DNA from: JBEDKD01 sp041172365
GTDB taxonomy: Bacteria; Cyanobacteriota; Cyanobacteriia; Cyanobacteriales; Microcoleaceae
NCBI GenBank assembly: GCA_041172365.1
Contig: JBEDKD010000408.1
Location: forward strand, 1 to 8,295
Direction of reading: 5' to 3'
Length of the DNA: 8,295 nt
Below are positions 1-7,083 of this stretch, piece by piece; positions within the stretch are counted from its first letter, which is position 1, and each line of letters starts with the position of its first letter. Made by a program: the position numbers and the translations under genes. The notes under the pieces were generated by a model. The model was not told the DNA's origin. It saw only the letters and a program-made list of their open reading frames with translations, and did no database searches.

Positions 1-1147
1 ATTGTCGCACTAATCCCTTAAAGGCATTGACTACAGCCGAGTAAGGAATACTCTTTTGAAATTGGTCAAATTTGCCCTCGGTGAAATAGCCCCGGAGTCG
101 GGTATTGGGTTTGTGAATTTCGGCCACTAGGGATGATTTTCCAATGCCAGAATAACCCGCGACTAGCATCATTTCTATTTGGGATTTTTCTGGGTTTGCC
201 ACTCGCTCAAATGCTGTTAATAGTGCTTCTACTTCGGCTTCTCTTCCATAGAGTTTTTGGGGAATGTGAAAATGCTCGGAAATATCTTGAGTCCCTAAAG
301 GAAAATCTGATATATTTCCTGTGGTTTGTAACTGCTGCCAACATTGTCCTAAATCATTTCTAATCCCCAAAGCACTTTGATATCGCGCCTCGGCGGTTTT
401 TGCCATCAGTTTCATCACGATTTCTGAGACGGCTTTAGGTATTTCTGGATTAACTTCATGGGGGGAGATGGGTACTTTTGCAATATGACAATGCACTAAT
501 TCTAGGGGATCATTTGTGGTAAAAGGTTCTTCTCCTGTCAATAATTTATAAAAAGTGACACCAAGGGAATAAAAATCGGTCCGGTAATCTAGGGAACGAT
601 TCATTCTTCCCGTTTGCTCTGGTGAAATATAGGCTAAAGTCCCTTCTAATACGTTCGGGTTTTTTAGGGTAGGATTTTCTCTAGTTAATCGCGTGGAAAT
701 TCCGAAATCAATAATTTTTAATTGTCCTGTTTCCGGGTTAAATACTATATTGGCAGGGTTGATGTCTTTATGGATAATATTTACCGCGTGAATTTCCCAT
801 AATATGGTTGCTAATTTTTGGGAAATTGACAGAAATTCACCAATTGTCAATAAATGATTATCAAGCAATTTTTTCAAAGATTCACCGCCAAAATCTTCGA
901 GAAACATTACCAAAGTATTTTGATATTTTTCTAGGCCATAAACTTTGACTACACCTTCTATGTTAAGGGTGCGAGTGAGTTCATATTCTTGTTTATAGCG
1001 AGTGAGTTCAGCGGGTGTAGGATAATCTTGTTTGAGGATTTTGAGAATTACTCTTTGGCCATCACTCTCTCGAATGGCACGATAGACTTCGGAGTTGGCA
1101 CTTTCGTAGATTCGGCTCACAATTCGATAGCCAGAGATAATTATCAT
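1..1147 (-). CDS. Ser/Thr protein kinase-AAA ATPase signalling protein, N-terminal part (runs off window)
   Basis: Reading from the ATG at 1145-1147, 382 codons stay open to the window edge, so the C-terminal part is missing only because the window ends. Residues 1 to about 270 form a Ser/Thr kinase domain: Lys36 in VILK, the catalytic loop IIHKDINPANI with Asp128 and Asn133, a DFG motif with Asp147, and YISPEQ as the APE region. The usual glycine-rich loop is replaced by YESANSEVYRA, as in the neighbouring paralogue at 1645-6699. From about residue 298 (QKLYGRE) an AAA-type ATPase domain begins, with Walker A GYSGIGKS at 331-338. The start is supported by colinearity with the paralogue from residue 1, by a shared leader and by a shared extended -10. 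No Shine-Dalgarno sequence is visible. It is probably a cytoplasmic regulator; whether it ends in a histidine kinase, a GGDEF or something else cannot be seen. Confidence 0.93.
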   Translation of the reverse strand, partial: MIIISGYRIVSRIYESANSEVYRAIRESDGQRVILKILKQDYPTPAELTRYKQEYELTRTLNIEGVVKVYGLEKYQNTLVMFLEDFGGESLKKLLDNHLLTIGEFLSISQKLATILWEIHAVNIIHKDINPANIVFNPETGQLKIIDFGISTRLTRENPTLKNPNVLEGTLAYISPEQTGRMNRSLDYRTDFYSLGVTFYKLLTGEEPFTTNDPLELVHCHIAKVPISPHEVNPEIPKAVSEIVMKLMAKTAEARYQSALGIRNDLGQCWQQLQTTGNISDFPLGTQDISEHFHIPQKLYGREAEVEALLTAFERVANPEKSQIEMMLVAGYSGIGKSSLVAEIHKPNTRLRGYFTEGKFDQFQKSIPYSAVVNAFKGLVRQ

Positions 1148-1181
1148 GTTTTGAGGTATTTTTCCCGAAATTAGGTTTATA

Positions 1182-1190
1182 ATTGTAGCA
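1182..1190 (-). promoter_or_regulatory. Extended -10 promoter for the kinase gene starting at 1147
   Basis: The minus strand reads TGCTACAAT, a TGn extended -10 with hexamer TACAAT, 34 bases before the ATG. The paralogue at 6699 has TGCTAAAAT at nearly the same distance (32 bases) in an otherwise diverged leader, which supports a real promoter. No convincing -35 lies 17 bases further upstream, as is common for extended -10 promoters. A leader of under 30 bases is expected, with no Shine-Dalgarno. This is motif reading plus comparison; no transcription data. Confidence 0.5.
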
Positions 1191-1283
1191 CAGGGTCTAT
1201 GGAATCATATTCATGTAACAAAATTTTACCAATTTTAATCATTACTAGCTGAGATTACACCAATTTTTTAAATTTATAACAGA

Positions 1284-1329
1284 CATCTTGCCTGTTTTTA
1301 TAAACAGTTGAATAGAAACAGGCTGGATG
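1284..1329. repeat. Imperfect inverted repeat upstream of the kinase gene at 1147
   Basis: The arms catcttgcctgttt (1284-1297) and aaacaggctggatg (1316-1329) pair over 14 positions with two mismatches. Inside, ctgttt (1292-1297) can instead pair with aaacag (1302-1307) across a 4-base loop. The right arm belongs to a block also found upstream of the other kinase gene (6793-6817), but the left arm has no counterpart there, so the palindrome is specific to this copy. It could be a small dispersed repeat, a weak terminator or an RNA structure; no U-tract favours a terminator. Confidence 0.4.
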
Positions 1330-1331
1330 TT

Positions 1332-1370
1332 TTACAATTTTGATCGCCTGATCCACTAATTAAAGCTTTT
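1332..1370 (-). pseudogene. Decayed 3' end of a GGDEF-type gene
   Basis: On the minus strand GAT CAG GCG ATC AAA, one extra A, then TTG TAA reproduces the end of the intact neighbour (D-R-V-I-K-L-stop) as D-Q-A-I-K-(frameshift)-L-stop, with stop at 1332-1334. At DNA level 1330-1353 matches the real 3' end at 1643-1665 with one gap and two substitutions. The bases towards 1370 (AAAGCTTTAATT on the minus strand) match the larger fossil at 6823-6963, with an internal deletion of roughly 50 bases between. The remnant is too short to assign to a specific gene, but its agreement with both the intact 3' end and the other fossil makes chance unlikely. Confidence 0.55.
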
Positions 1371-1415
1371 GCCAACGTTTCTTCCATTCTTTTGCAGCCG
1401 CTAAGGGGTGAGGAT

Positions 1416-1611
1416 TGTAGGGGCGGGTTCGCCTAGATATTTGATATTCACAGACAAATTAAATAAACCCGCCCCCACCAACCAATAGATCACAAATTAA
1501 TTGTATTTAACCATGAGACGGGGATATTTATGAGGGGTTATCTGTTGGGTGGGGCGGGTTGACAAATGTTATCTATGGGTGACAAAATTTATCGGCGAAC
1601 CCGCCCCTACA
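1416..1611. repeat. Nested palindromic MITE-like repeat element
   Basis: The outer arms are a perfect 18-bp inverted repeat: tgtaggggcgggttcgcc at 1416-1433 and its complement at 1594-1611. An inner pair sits at 1466-1475 (aacccgcccc) and 1551-1560 (ggggcgggtt), extended imperfectly to about 1482 and 1544. Because all four arms share the same core, the element can fold as one long cruciform or as two tandem hairpins (1420-1475 and 1551-1607). It is GC-rich at the arms, AT-rich inside, has no transposase and no clear target-site duplication. It resembles non-autonomous palindromic elements common in cyanobacterial genomes. It lies just after the stop of the large kinase gene and could affect 3'-end formation, though no U-tract is present. 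Confidence 0.75.
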
Positions 1612-1644
1612 TAAATGGTGAAGGTAATAATCAGAATGTCTATT

Positions 1645-4600
1645 TTACAATTTGATCACCCGATCGCGTCCTTCATTTTTAGCCGTATATAAGGCTTGAT
1701 CTGCCTTAGCAATTAAATCCTCTGGACTGTTTTTTGGGGTAGGAATAAGACTAGCAACACCTAAACTTAAGGTGACATATTGACTCACTTCGGAAGTGGC
1801 ATGGGGAATCTTCAGCAACGCGATCGCGCTTCTAATCTTCTCGGCAACAATTAACGCGCTTTCTGCATTAGTATTAGGCAAAACCACAACAAATTCCTCA
1901 CCACCGTAACGAGCCACTAAATCTGTCGCGCGTTGAGGAGTTTTCGCAATTGCCTGGGCGACTCGAATCAAACAATCATCTCCCCCCTGATGTCCGTAGT
2001 AATCATTGTAGCGTTTAAAATAGTCGATATCAATCATAATTAATCCCAGAGGTTGTTGCTCTCTAAAATGTCGTTTCCATTCCAGCCCTAGATAGTCATC
2101 AAAACAGCGACGATTCGGAACTTTGGTTAATCCATCTAAATTCGCGAGGCGTAATAATTCCTGATTAGCTTGTTGGAGTTCGGCTGTACGATCGCGGACT
2201 TTTTGTTCAAGGGTGTGGGCATACTCTTCTTTCTCCGCGTATAGAATAGCATTGGTAACGGAGATCGCGGCTTGACTAGAAAGCAACTGCAATAATTCGA
2301 TCCGATCAGTCGTAAAAGCGGCTTTTGTCACATTATTTTCCAGATAAACAATCCCCACCAATTTCCCTTGATTAAGTAGAGGATAACAGAAAACAGACAG
2401 AGGTTTATTCATTAAAATATAAGGATCATTGACAAAATTACCCTCACGAGTGGCATCATTTAAAACCACAGATTCCTTCAGTCTAGCCACATAATTAATG
2501 AGGGTAACAGGTAAGTTATTTTCAATGGGGATTGACTCTAAGGCTGTGATGTTATCATCATCCTGTACCACTCCAGAGGCTTCAATCAGTAATTGATTAT
2601 TAGTTTCTAATAGTAAATAACCCTGTTGCGCCCCGGCATTTTCGATGATAATTTTCATCAAAGATACCAGTAATTTATCTAAGAAAATTTCACCAGAAAT
2701 AGCTTGTGATGCTTTCAGCAAGGTCCCTAAATCTAAAGTAGTGCCGCAGTCAATCTCCGTTGATGTACGGGGATTGCTTATCCTTTTAATTATCGGACTT
2801 GTTGAGGCAAAAGTTAATAATTGCGGGTATTTTTGTTCTAAATCTTTAACTTTAGCTGTAGCTCCCCAGAGAGTATACGCGTAGTGGGCTGCCTGCATAT
2901 AATCTTGGGCAATTCTTTCTTTACCCCAATTTAAGTAAAATTTAGCCGCGAGTTCTAATGCTAGGGCTTCTTCGTTGAGGAATTGATTTTTTTTCGCTTC
3001 AGAAATAGCGCGATCGTAATGTTCAATCGCGTCTGCTTTATTCCCCAAAACCCGATTCCTTTCCGCCTCAACCAAATGCCATTTATGTAGATGATTCATG
3101 GGAGCATTTTGTGCCCACTGCTGTAGAATTATTTGATGAGTTTCTATCTGGGCCATAATTGTAGGGGCAGTGCCCCCGTGCCTGCCCTCTTGCTCTAATT
3201 CTGTGGGAAAAAGAGCTAAGTGCGTTAGGGCTGCATAGAAATCAAAAATGGGAACAAAAATCATGCCTGATAGTGCCAGCAAATACTGGTGAGTTTCCTC
3301 AATGTAGTCCTTAGCCGCAGTATAATTGCCAAAAAAGTATGCTAGTAGTAATTTGAAGATATAAACACCCGCGATCGCGCTTAGTTGATTATCCCGATGA
3401 TACTGAGGAATCATCACCGTTTCATCGTAGCCAGAGCCGATTAAGCAATCCGGTTTATTGACGGTTTCCCTCAGATTACATACCGTCTGCCGGAGCATAT
3501 CCAAATAAGTCTGAGTAGAATATTGTTTCAATTGTGCCATCATCGTGCTGTAACCGGCTATTTCGGATTCAAAAGTGTCCAATTCTACCCCCGCGAAAAA
3601 GTTGATAATGCAATAATTAAATATGCAGAAACTCGCGAAGAGAAAATCGCCAGTTTCCCTACCCGCGATATAGCCATCTTTCAGCAGGGGAATCGCGTCT
3701 CTGAGCGCTTCTTGGTGATGCTGAAGACAACTCCCAAATAGATCCATAATTATCGGTTTAAATTCAATTGTATTGAAGCGATCGAGCAAATTCAGAGCCA
3801 ATTTACCAAAGCTATAGCCCGTTTTGACATATCCAAAAAAAGCACATAATACTGTGCCGTGAATCATATAACCCGCGGTCGACGCAGGAGCATTCCCAAA
3901 CTGGAGGGATAAACTCACCATCGTCGAACTAAGTAGGGGTAGTAATCCGGGTTTTCCCATAAAAACCGGAGCAATCAACATTCCTAATAGTTGCATCGCG
4001 GCTTGAGTTTTGCGATCGCTCATCACAGGCAGATCAACAAGTTCCTCAATTCCTCGACTACTGAGTTGACTCGAAAGAATTTGTATCACGTTTTTGATCT
4101 TAGCATCGTCAGTTTCGAGATCAAATTCCACCCCCAATTCCTCTAAGGCTTTTCTGCCCACCGCGATCGCCTCTAAAGTCTTACTTTGGGCTGTGTGGGC
4201 TGCAATTAAAATTTCGTAAATTTTAACTTTATCTAAAATTGTCTGGGCCTTCTGCAAAACCTGTTCTACTTTATCATCCATACCAGCATTAAACTCGCCA
4301 TTCAAATAGGCGGATTCAGCCGCAGCAACATAAAGATTTAAGGCTAATTCATACTGAGTTTGCCAACAGTTAGGAGCCAGTAGAAGAATCCCTGTTTGTA
4401 AATAGTTTCTAGCCGCCAAGTAAGCTGTAGCATTTTTCGCTTTACGTCCCGCTTTTAAGTTAAGTTTGGCTAATGCTTCCCGTTGATCAGGTTGGGTAAT
4501 TAACTCAATTCCTAGATTAAAATGCCCCACAATATCAAATAATTTTTCCTCTTTTTCCATCTCTGAGGATTTTTCTTGAAGTAATTGTCCGATTTGGAGA

Positions 4601-6699
4601 TGGGTGGCTTGTTTTTGCTCTTCAGGAATTAAGGAATAGGCGGCTTGTTCGACGCGATCGTGTAAAAATTGATAATTTTGAATTAACAGTTGTTCATCTA
4701 ACTCCGATAAAGGTAATATCAACCCAGAATCAATAGCTGGCATTAAATTTGTAAAAATTTCTGAGGGCGTTGTCTTGCCAATAACTGATAAAGTATGTAA
4801 GTCAAAGTTAGCCCCGATACAAGCAGCTAATTGTAAAAATGACTGGGTAGCCTTCGGTAATTTCTTTAACTTACCAATCATCAACTCGACCACATTATCT
4901 GTGATATCTTGCGCTTCTATTCGCGCTTGATTCCATTGCCATATTTGCTCGTCACAAGCGAAATCTATTAAATGCTCTGTATATAATAGTTTCAAAAACT
5001 GCTTAACAAAAAAAGGATTACCGCCCGTTTTCTTTAAAACTAACTCGCCTAATGACTGAACTCTAGCACGGTCACTTTTTAAGGTATCCACGAGCATTCG
5101 CATAATATCTTCTAATCCCAAATCAGATAAAGTAATTTGATTAATTATTACTTGAGATTTTCTTAATTCATCCAACATGATAATCAAGGGATGACCGATG
5201 CTAAGTTCGTTATCTCGATAAGCACCAATCAGAAAAAAATATTGCAGATTTCTATCCGTCATCATCAGTTCAATCAATTTTAAAGTCGCCCCATCTGCCC
5301 ATTGTAGATCGTCCAGAAAAATGACTAAAGGATGTTCTTTAGCACAACAAGCCCGCAGAAAATTTTGGCAGACCAAATTAAACCTATTTTGCGATGCCGT
5401 TGCTCCTAATTCAGGTACGGGTGACTGCTTACCAATAATTAATTCAACTTCAGGAATGACATCAATGATCACTTGTCCCTTTCCCCCGAATGCGGCCAAT
5501 AATTTAGTTTTCCATAGGTTAATCTGTGCTGAATTTTCTGTTAATATTTGTTTCACTAATTGTTGAAAAGCATTGACGATCGCGCTATAGGGAATATTGC
5601 GCTGAAATTGGTCAAATTTGCCCGCGATAAAATAGCCCCGTTTTTCTGTAATCGGTTTATAAATTTCTTGGACCAGTGCCGATTTACCAATACCAGAATA
5701 TCCCGCGATTAACATCAATTCACCCCCCTTCCCTGTAGGAGGGCGATCGCTCACTCGCTCAAAAGCAGTGATTAATCTCTCAATTTCTGACTCTCTTCCA
5801 TACAATTTTTGCGGAATTTGAAATTTATCAGAAATATCTTGACTTGCGAGGGTGAAATCAGCAATATTTCCGGTTAATTCTAATTGACTTAAACACTTTT
5901 CTAAATCTGCTTTTAATCCCCAAGCACTTTGATAACGCTCATCGGCATTTTTCGCCATTAATTTCATCACAATATTTGAGATTACGGGGGGAATTAATGG
6001 GTTAATTTCAGTGGGGAATACAGGTGTTTTAGCAAGATGAAAATGGACTAATTCTAAATTATCCTTAGTTTCAAAGGGCAGTTGATTAGTCAGGACTTCA
6101 TAGAAAGTTACTCCCAAGGAATAAAAGTCGGTACGATAATCTAAAAAGCGGTTCATTCGCCCCGTTTGTTCTGGAGAAATATAGGGTAAAGTGCCTTCTA
6201 ATACATTGGGATTTTTCAGGGTAGGATTTTCTCTCGTTAAACGGGTAGAAATTCCCAAATCAATAATTTTTAATTGTTGCGTTTTGGGGTTGATTACAAT
6301 ATTAGCCGGATTGATATCTTTGTGGATGATATGATTAGCATGAAGTTGTCCTAAACTCCTAGCAATTTTTCTGGCCATTGAGAGAAATTCGCTTAAACTA
6401 AAATGATAAGTTTCCCTCAATATTTTCCAAGATTCGCCCCCAAAATCTTCGACAAACATTACCAAAGTATTTTGATATTTTTCTAGGCCATAAACTTTGA
6501 CTACACCTTCTATATTAAGGGTGCGAGTGAGTTCATATTCTTGTTTATAGCGAGTCAGTTCAACTGGTGTAGGATAATCTTGTTTGAGGAATTTGAGAAT
6601 TACTCTTTGCCCATTACTATGACGAATGGCACGATAAACTTCGGAGTTGGCACTTTCATAGAGTTGGGTGACAATTTGATAACCGGAGATATTTATCAT
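1645..6699 (-). CDS. Giant hybrid regulator: Ser/Thr kinase, AAA ATPase, GAF and GGDEF diguanylate cyclase
   Basis: Complete 1684-residue protein, ATG at 6697-6699, TAA at 1645-1647. Domains: Ser/Thr kinase about 1-270 (Lys36, HKD Asp128, Asn133, DLG Asp147, SPEQ Glu177; no glycines in the nucleotide loop); AAA-type ATPase about 298-560 with Walker A GYSGIGKS (333-340) and Walker B LVIFLDDLQWAD (458-469); long alpha-helical, TPR-like region about 600-1300; GAF about 1325-1480; coiled coil about 1485-1518 with LEQKVRDRTAEL; GGDEF 1519-1684. The cyclase has DID (1557-1559), GGEEF (1599-1603) and inhibitory-site RATD (1590-1593) five residues upstream, so c-di-GMP synthesis with product feedback is expected. 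No signal peptide is evident; probably cytoplasmic. Relatives with this N-terminus usually carry a C-terminal histidine kinase. Ten residues near 1172-1181 come from an inserted repeat. Five exact HIP1 octamers lie inside. Ligand, phosphorylation targets and pathway are unknown. Confidence 0.97.
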   Translation of the reverse strand: MINISGYQIVTQLYESANSEVYRAIRHSNGQRVILKFLKQDYPTPVELTRYKQEYELTRTLNIEGVVKVYGLEKYQNTLVMFVEDFGGESWKILRETYHFSLSEFLSMARKIARSLGQLHANHIIHKDINPANIVINPKTQQLKIIDLGISTRLTRENPTLKNPNVLEGTLPYISPEQTGRMNRFLDYRTDFYSLGVTFYEVLTNQLPFETKDNLELVHFHLAKTPVFPTEINPLIPPVISNIVMKLMAKNADERYQSAWGLKADLEKCLSQLELTGNIADFTLASQDISDKFQIPQKLYGRESEIERLITAFERVSDRPPTGKGGELMLIAGYSGIGKSALVQEIYKPITEKRGYFIAGKFDQFQRNIPYSAIVNAFQQLVKQILTENSAQINLWKTKLLAAFGGKGQVIIDVIPEVELIIGKQSPVPELGATASQNRFNLVCQNFLRACCAKEHPLVIFLDDLQWADGATLKLIELMMTDRNLQYFFLIGAYRDNELSIGHPLIIMLDELRKSQVIINQITLSDLGLEDIMRMLVDTLKSDRARVQSLGELVLKKTGGNPFFVKQFLKLLYTEHLIDFACDEQIWQWNQARIEAQDITDNVVELMIGKLKKLPKATQSFLQLAACIGANFDLHTLSVIGKTTPSEIFTNLMPAIDSGLILPLSELDEQLLIQNYQFLHDRVEQAAYSLIPEEQKQATHLQIGQLLQEKSSEMEKEEKLFDIVGHFNLGIELITQPDQREALAKLNLKAGRKAKNATAYLAARNYLQTGILLLAPNCWQTQYELALNLYVAAAESAYLNGEFNAGMDDKVEQVLQKAQTILDKVKIYEILIAAHTAQSKTLEAIAVGRKALEELGVEFDLETDDAKIKNVIQILSSQLSSRGIEELVDLPVMSDRKTQAAMQLLGMLIAPVFMGKPGLLPLLSSTMVSLSLQFGNAPASTAGYMIHGTVLCAFFGYVKTGYSFGKLALNLLDRFNTIEFKPIIMDLFGSCLQHHQEALRDAIPLLKDGYIAGRETGDFLFASFCIFNYCIINFFAGVELDTFESEIAGYSTMMAQLKQYSTQTYLDMLRQTVCNLRETVNKPDCLIGSGYDETVMIPQYHRDNQLSAIAGVYIFKLLLAYFFGNYTAAKDYIEETHQYLLALSGMIFVPIFDFYAALTHLALFPTELEQEGRHGGTAPTIMAQIETHQIILQQWAQNAPMNHLHKWHLVEAERNRVLGNKADAIEHYDRAISEAKKNQFLNEEALALELAAKFYLNWGKERIAQDYMQAAHYAYTLWGATAKVKDLEQKYPQLLTFASTSPIIKRISNPRTSTEIDCGTTLDLGTLLKASQAISGEIFLDKLLVSLMKIIIENAGAQQGYLLLETNNQLLIEASGVVQDDDNITALESIPIENNLPVTLINYVARLKESVVLNDATREGNFVNDPYILMNKPLSVFCYPLLNQGKLVGIVYLENNVTKAAFTTDRIELLQLLSSQAAISVTNAILYAEKEEYAHTLEQKVRDRTAELQQANQELLRLANLDGLTKVPNRRCFDDYLGLEWKRHFREQQPLGLIMIDIDYFKRYNDYYGHQGGDDCLIRVAQAIAKTPQRATDLVARYGGEEFVVVLPNTNAESALIVAEKIRSAIALLKIPHATSEVSQYVTLSLGVASLIPTPKNSPEDLIAKADQALYTAKNEGRDRVIKL
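3157..3188. repeat. Palindromic repeat captured inside the coding sequence
   Basis: The plus strand contains gtaggggcagtgcccccgtg followed by cctgccct. ggggca (3164-3169) and tgcccc (3171-3176) form a perfect hairpin around one base, and aggggcag (3163-3170) can alternatively pair with ctgccct (3182-3188). It is GC-rich in an AT-rich gene and starts with the same gtagggg as the intergenic element at 1416. Its length keeps the frame and it encodes G-R-H-G-G-T-A-P-T-I (residues 1172-1181), a glycine-rich insert between two helices of the helical region. From memory, family members lack this insert. It resembles one half of a dispersed cyanobacterial palindrome. Confidence 0.6.
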
Positions 6700-6731
6700 G
6701 TTTTGAGGTATTTGTCAATAATATGGTTATA

Positions 6732-6740
6732 ATTTTAGCA
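6732..6740 (-). promoter_or_regulatory. Extended -10 promoter for the giant kinase/cyclase gene
   Basis: The minus strand reads TGCTAAAAT, an extended -10 with hexamer TAAAAT, 32 bases before the ATG at 6699. It is the counterpart of TGCTACAAT upstream of the paralogue at 1147. A second candidate, a perfect TATAAT at 6744-6749 on the same strand, lies slightly upstream without a good -35; either could be used. The leader sequence ACCTCAAAAC just before the ATG is identical in both paralogues and carries no Shine-Dalgarno. Confidence 0.5.
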
Positions 6741-6822
6741 CCGATTATATTAGTAGGATAATATAAAATAGGCATTCGGGATGTTACCAGAGACAGTTGA
6801 TGAGAAACAAGCTGGATACTTG

Positions 6823-6963
6823 TGATACAATTCGATCGCGTCCTTTCTCCTGAGCTACAGAGAATAATGCCTAATCAGCTTGAGGAATTAAAGCTTTTAG
6901 ACTGTGGGAAATCGGACTCATCACACCTCAACGGAAAGAGACATACTAACTGAGCTCAGATGA
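6823..6963 (-). pseudogene. Decayed C-terminal end of a GGDEF domain with in-frame stops
   Basis: One minus-strand frame lines up along its length with the last ~50 residues of the intact GGDEF at 1645-6699. S-E-L-S-*-Y-V-S-F-R-*-G-V-M-S matches S-E-V-S-Q-Y-V-T-L-S-L-G-V-A-S. Then, after a gap of about four residues, L-K-A-L-I-P-Q-A-D-*-A-L-F matches D-L-I-A-K-A-D-Q-A-L-Y, and G-R-D-R-I-V matches G-R-D-R-V-I. Stops are TAG at 6946-6948, TGA at 6928-6930 and TAG at 6871-6873; both TAGs sit where the intact gene has Gln, one step from CAG. The frame is otherwise unbroken, so decay was mainly by substitution. The rest of the ancestral gene is missing. It lies directly upstream of the intact gene's promoter in the same orientation. 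Confidence 0.8.
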
Positions 6964-6982
6964 TTAATAAAATATATTTTAG

Positions 6983-7027
6983 CTAAAACTTAATCACCTG
7001 ATTTCTAGAAGATTCTTGTCTTTTAGA
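6983..7027 (-). pseudogene. Possible second GGDEF 3'-end remnant
   Basis: The minus strand encodes SKRQESSRNQVIKF followed by TAG at 6983-6985. R-N-Q-V-I-K-F-stop is a common way for a GGDEF domain to end and parallels R-D-R-V-I-K-L-stop of the intact gene, and S-K-R-Q-E resembles the preceding helix with two extra residues. Upstream in the same frame I see no A-D-x-A-L-Y helix, so the match is only about 14 residues. It lies just upstream of the clearer fossil at 6823-6963, so two decayed ends would be stacked head to tail. Chance similarity is possible. Confidence 0.35.
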
Positions 7028-7083
7028 GATCCTGACGAAGATAGGGACACTTTTGTGGAATCTCTGGAAAAAATATTGAGAGA

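Noticed and set aside
133..363. Plus-strand open frame with hydrophobic residues, resembling a small membrane protein
   Set aside because: It is antisense to the ATPase/linker part of the kinase gene at 1-1147, which has clear motifs throughout; the hydrophobicity is a shadow of that coding sequence.
902..1003. Near-identical repeats at 902-1003 and 6454-6555 as mobile-element ends
   Set aside because: Both copies code for the same kinase segment at the same residue numbers, so paralogy or gene conversion explains them.
989..1174. Paired plus-strand frames at 989-1174 and 6541-6732 with similar translations
   Set aside because: The similarity only reflects the duplicated kinase N-termini on the opposite strand; no independent evidence of coding.
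1416..1611. Repeats in the intergenic region as a CRISPR array
   Set aside because: The repeated cores alternate in orientation and spacing is irregular; there is no run of direct repeats with spacers.
2645..5566. Plus-strand frames at 2645-2884, 3523-3741 and 5321-5566
   Set aside because: All lie antisense to the continuous 1684-residue reading frame with assignable domains and show no start context or family resemblance.
1..6699. Kinase plus STAND-like ATPase as a defence system
   Set aside because: Domain order, GAF and GGDEF fit a regulatory signalling family; there is no effector nuclease, toxin or neighbouring defence gene in view.
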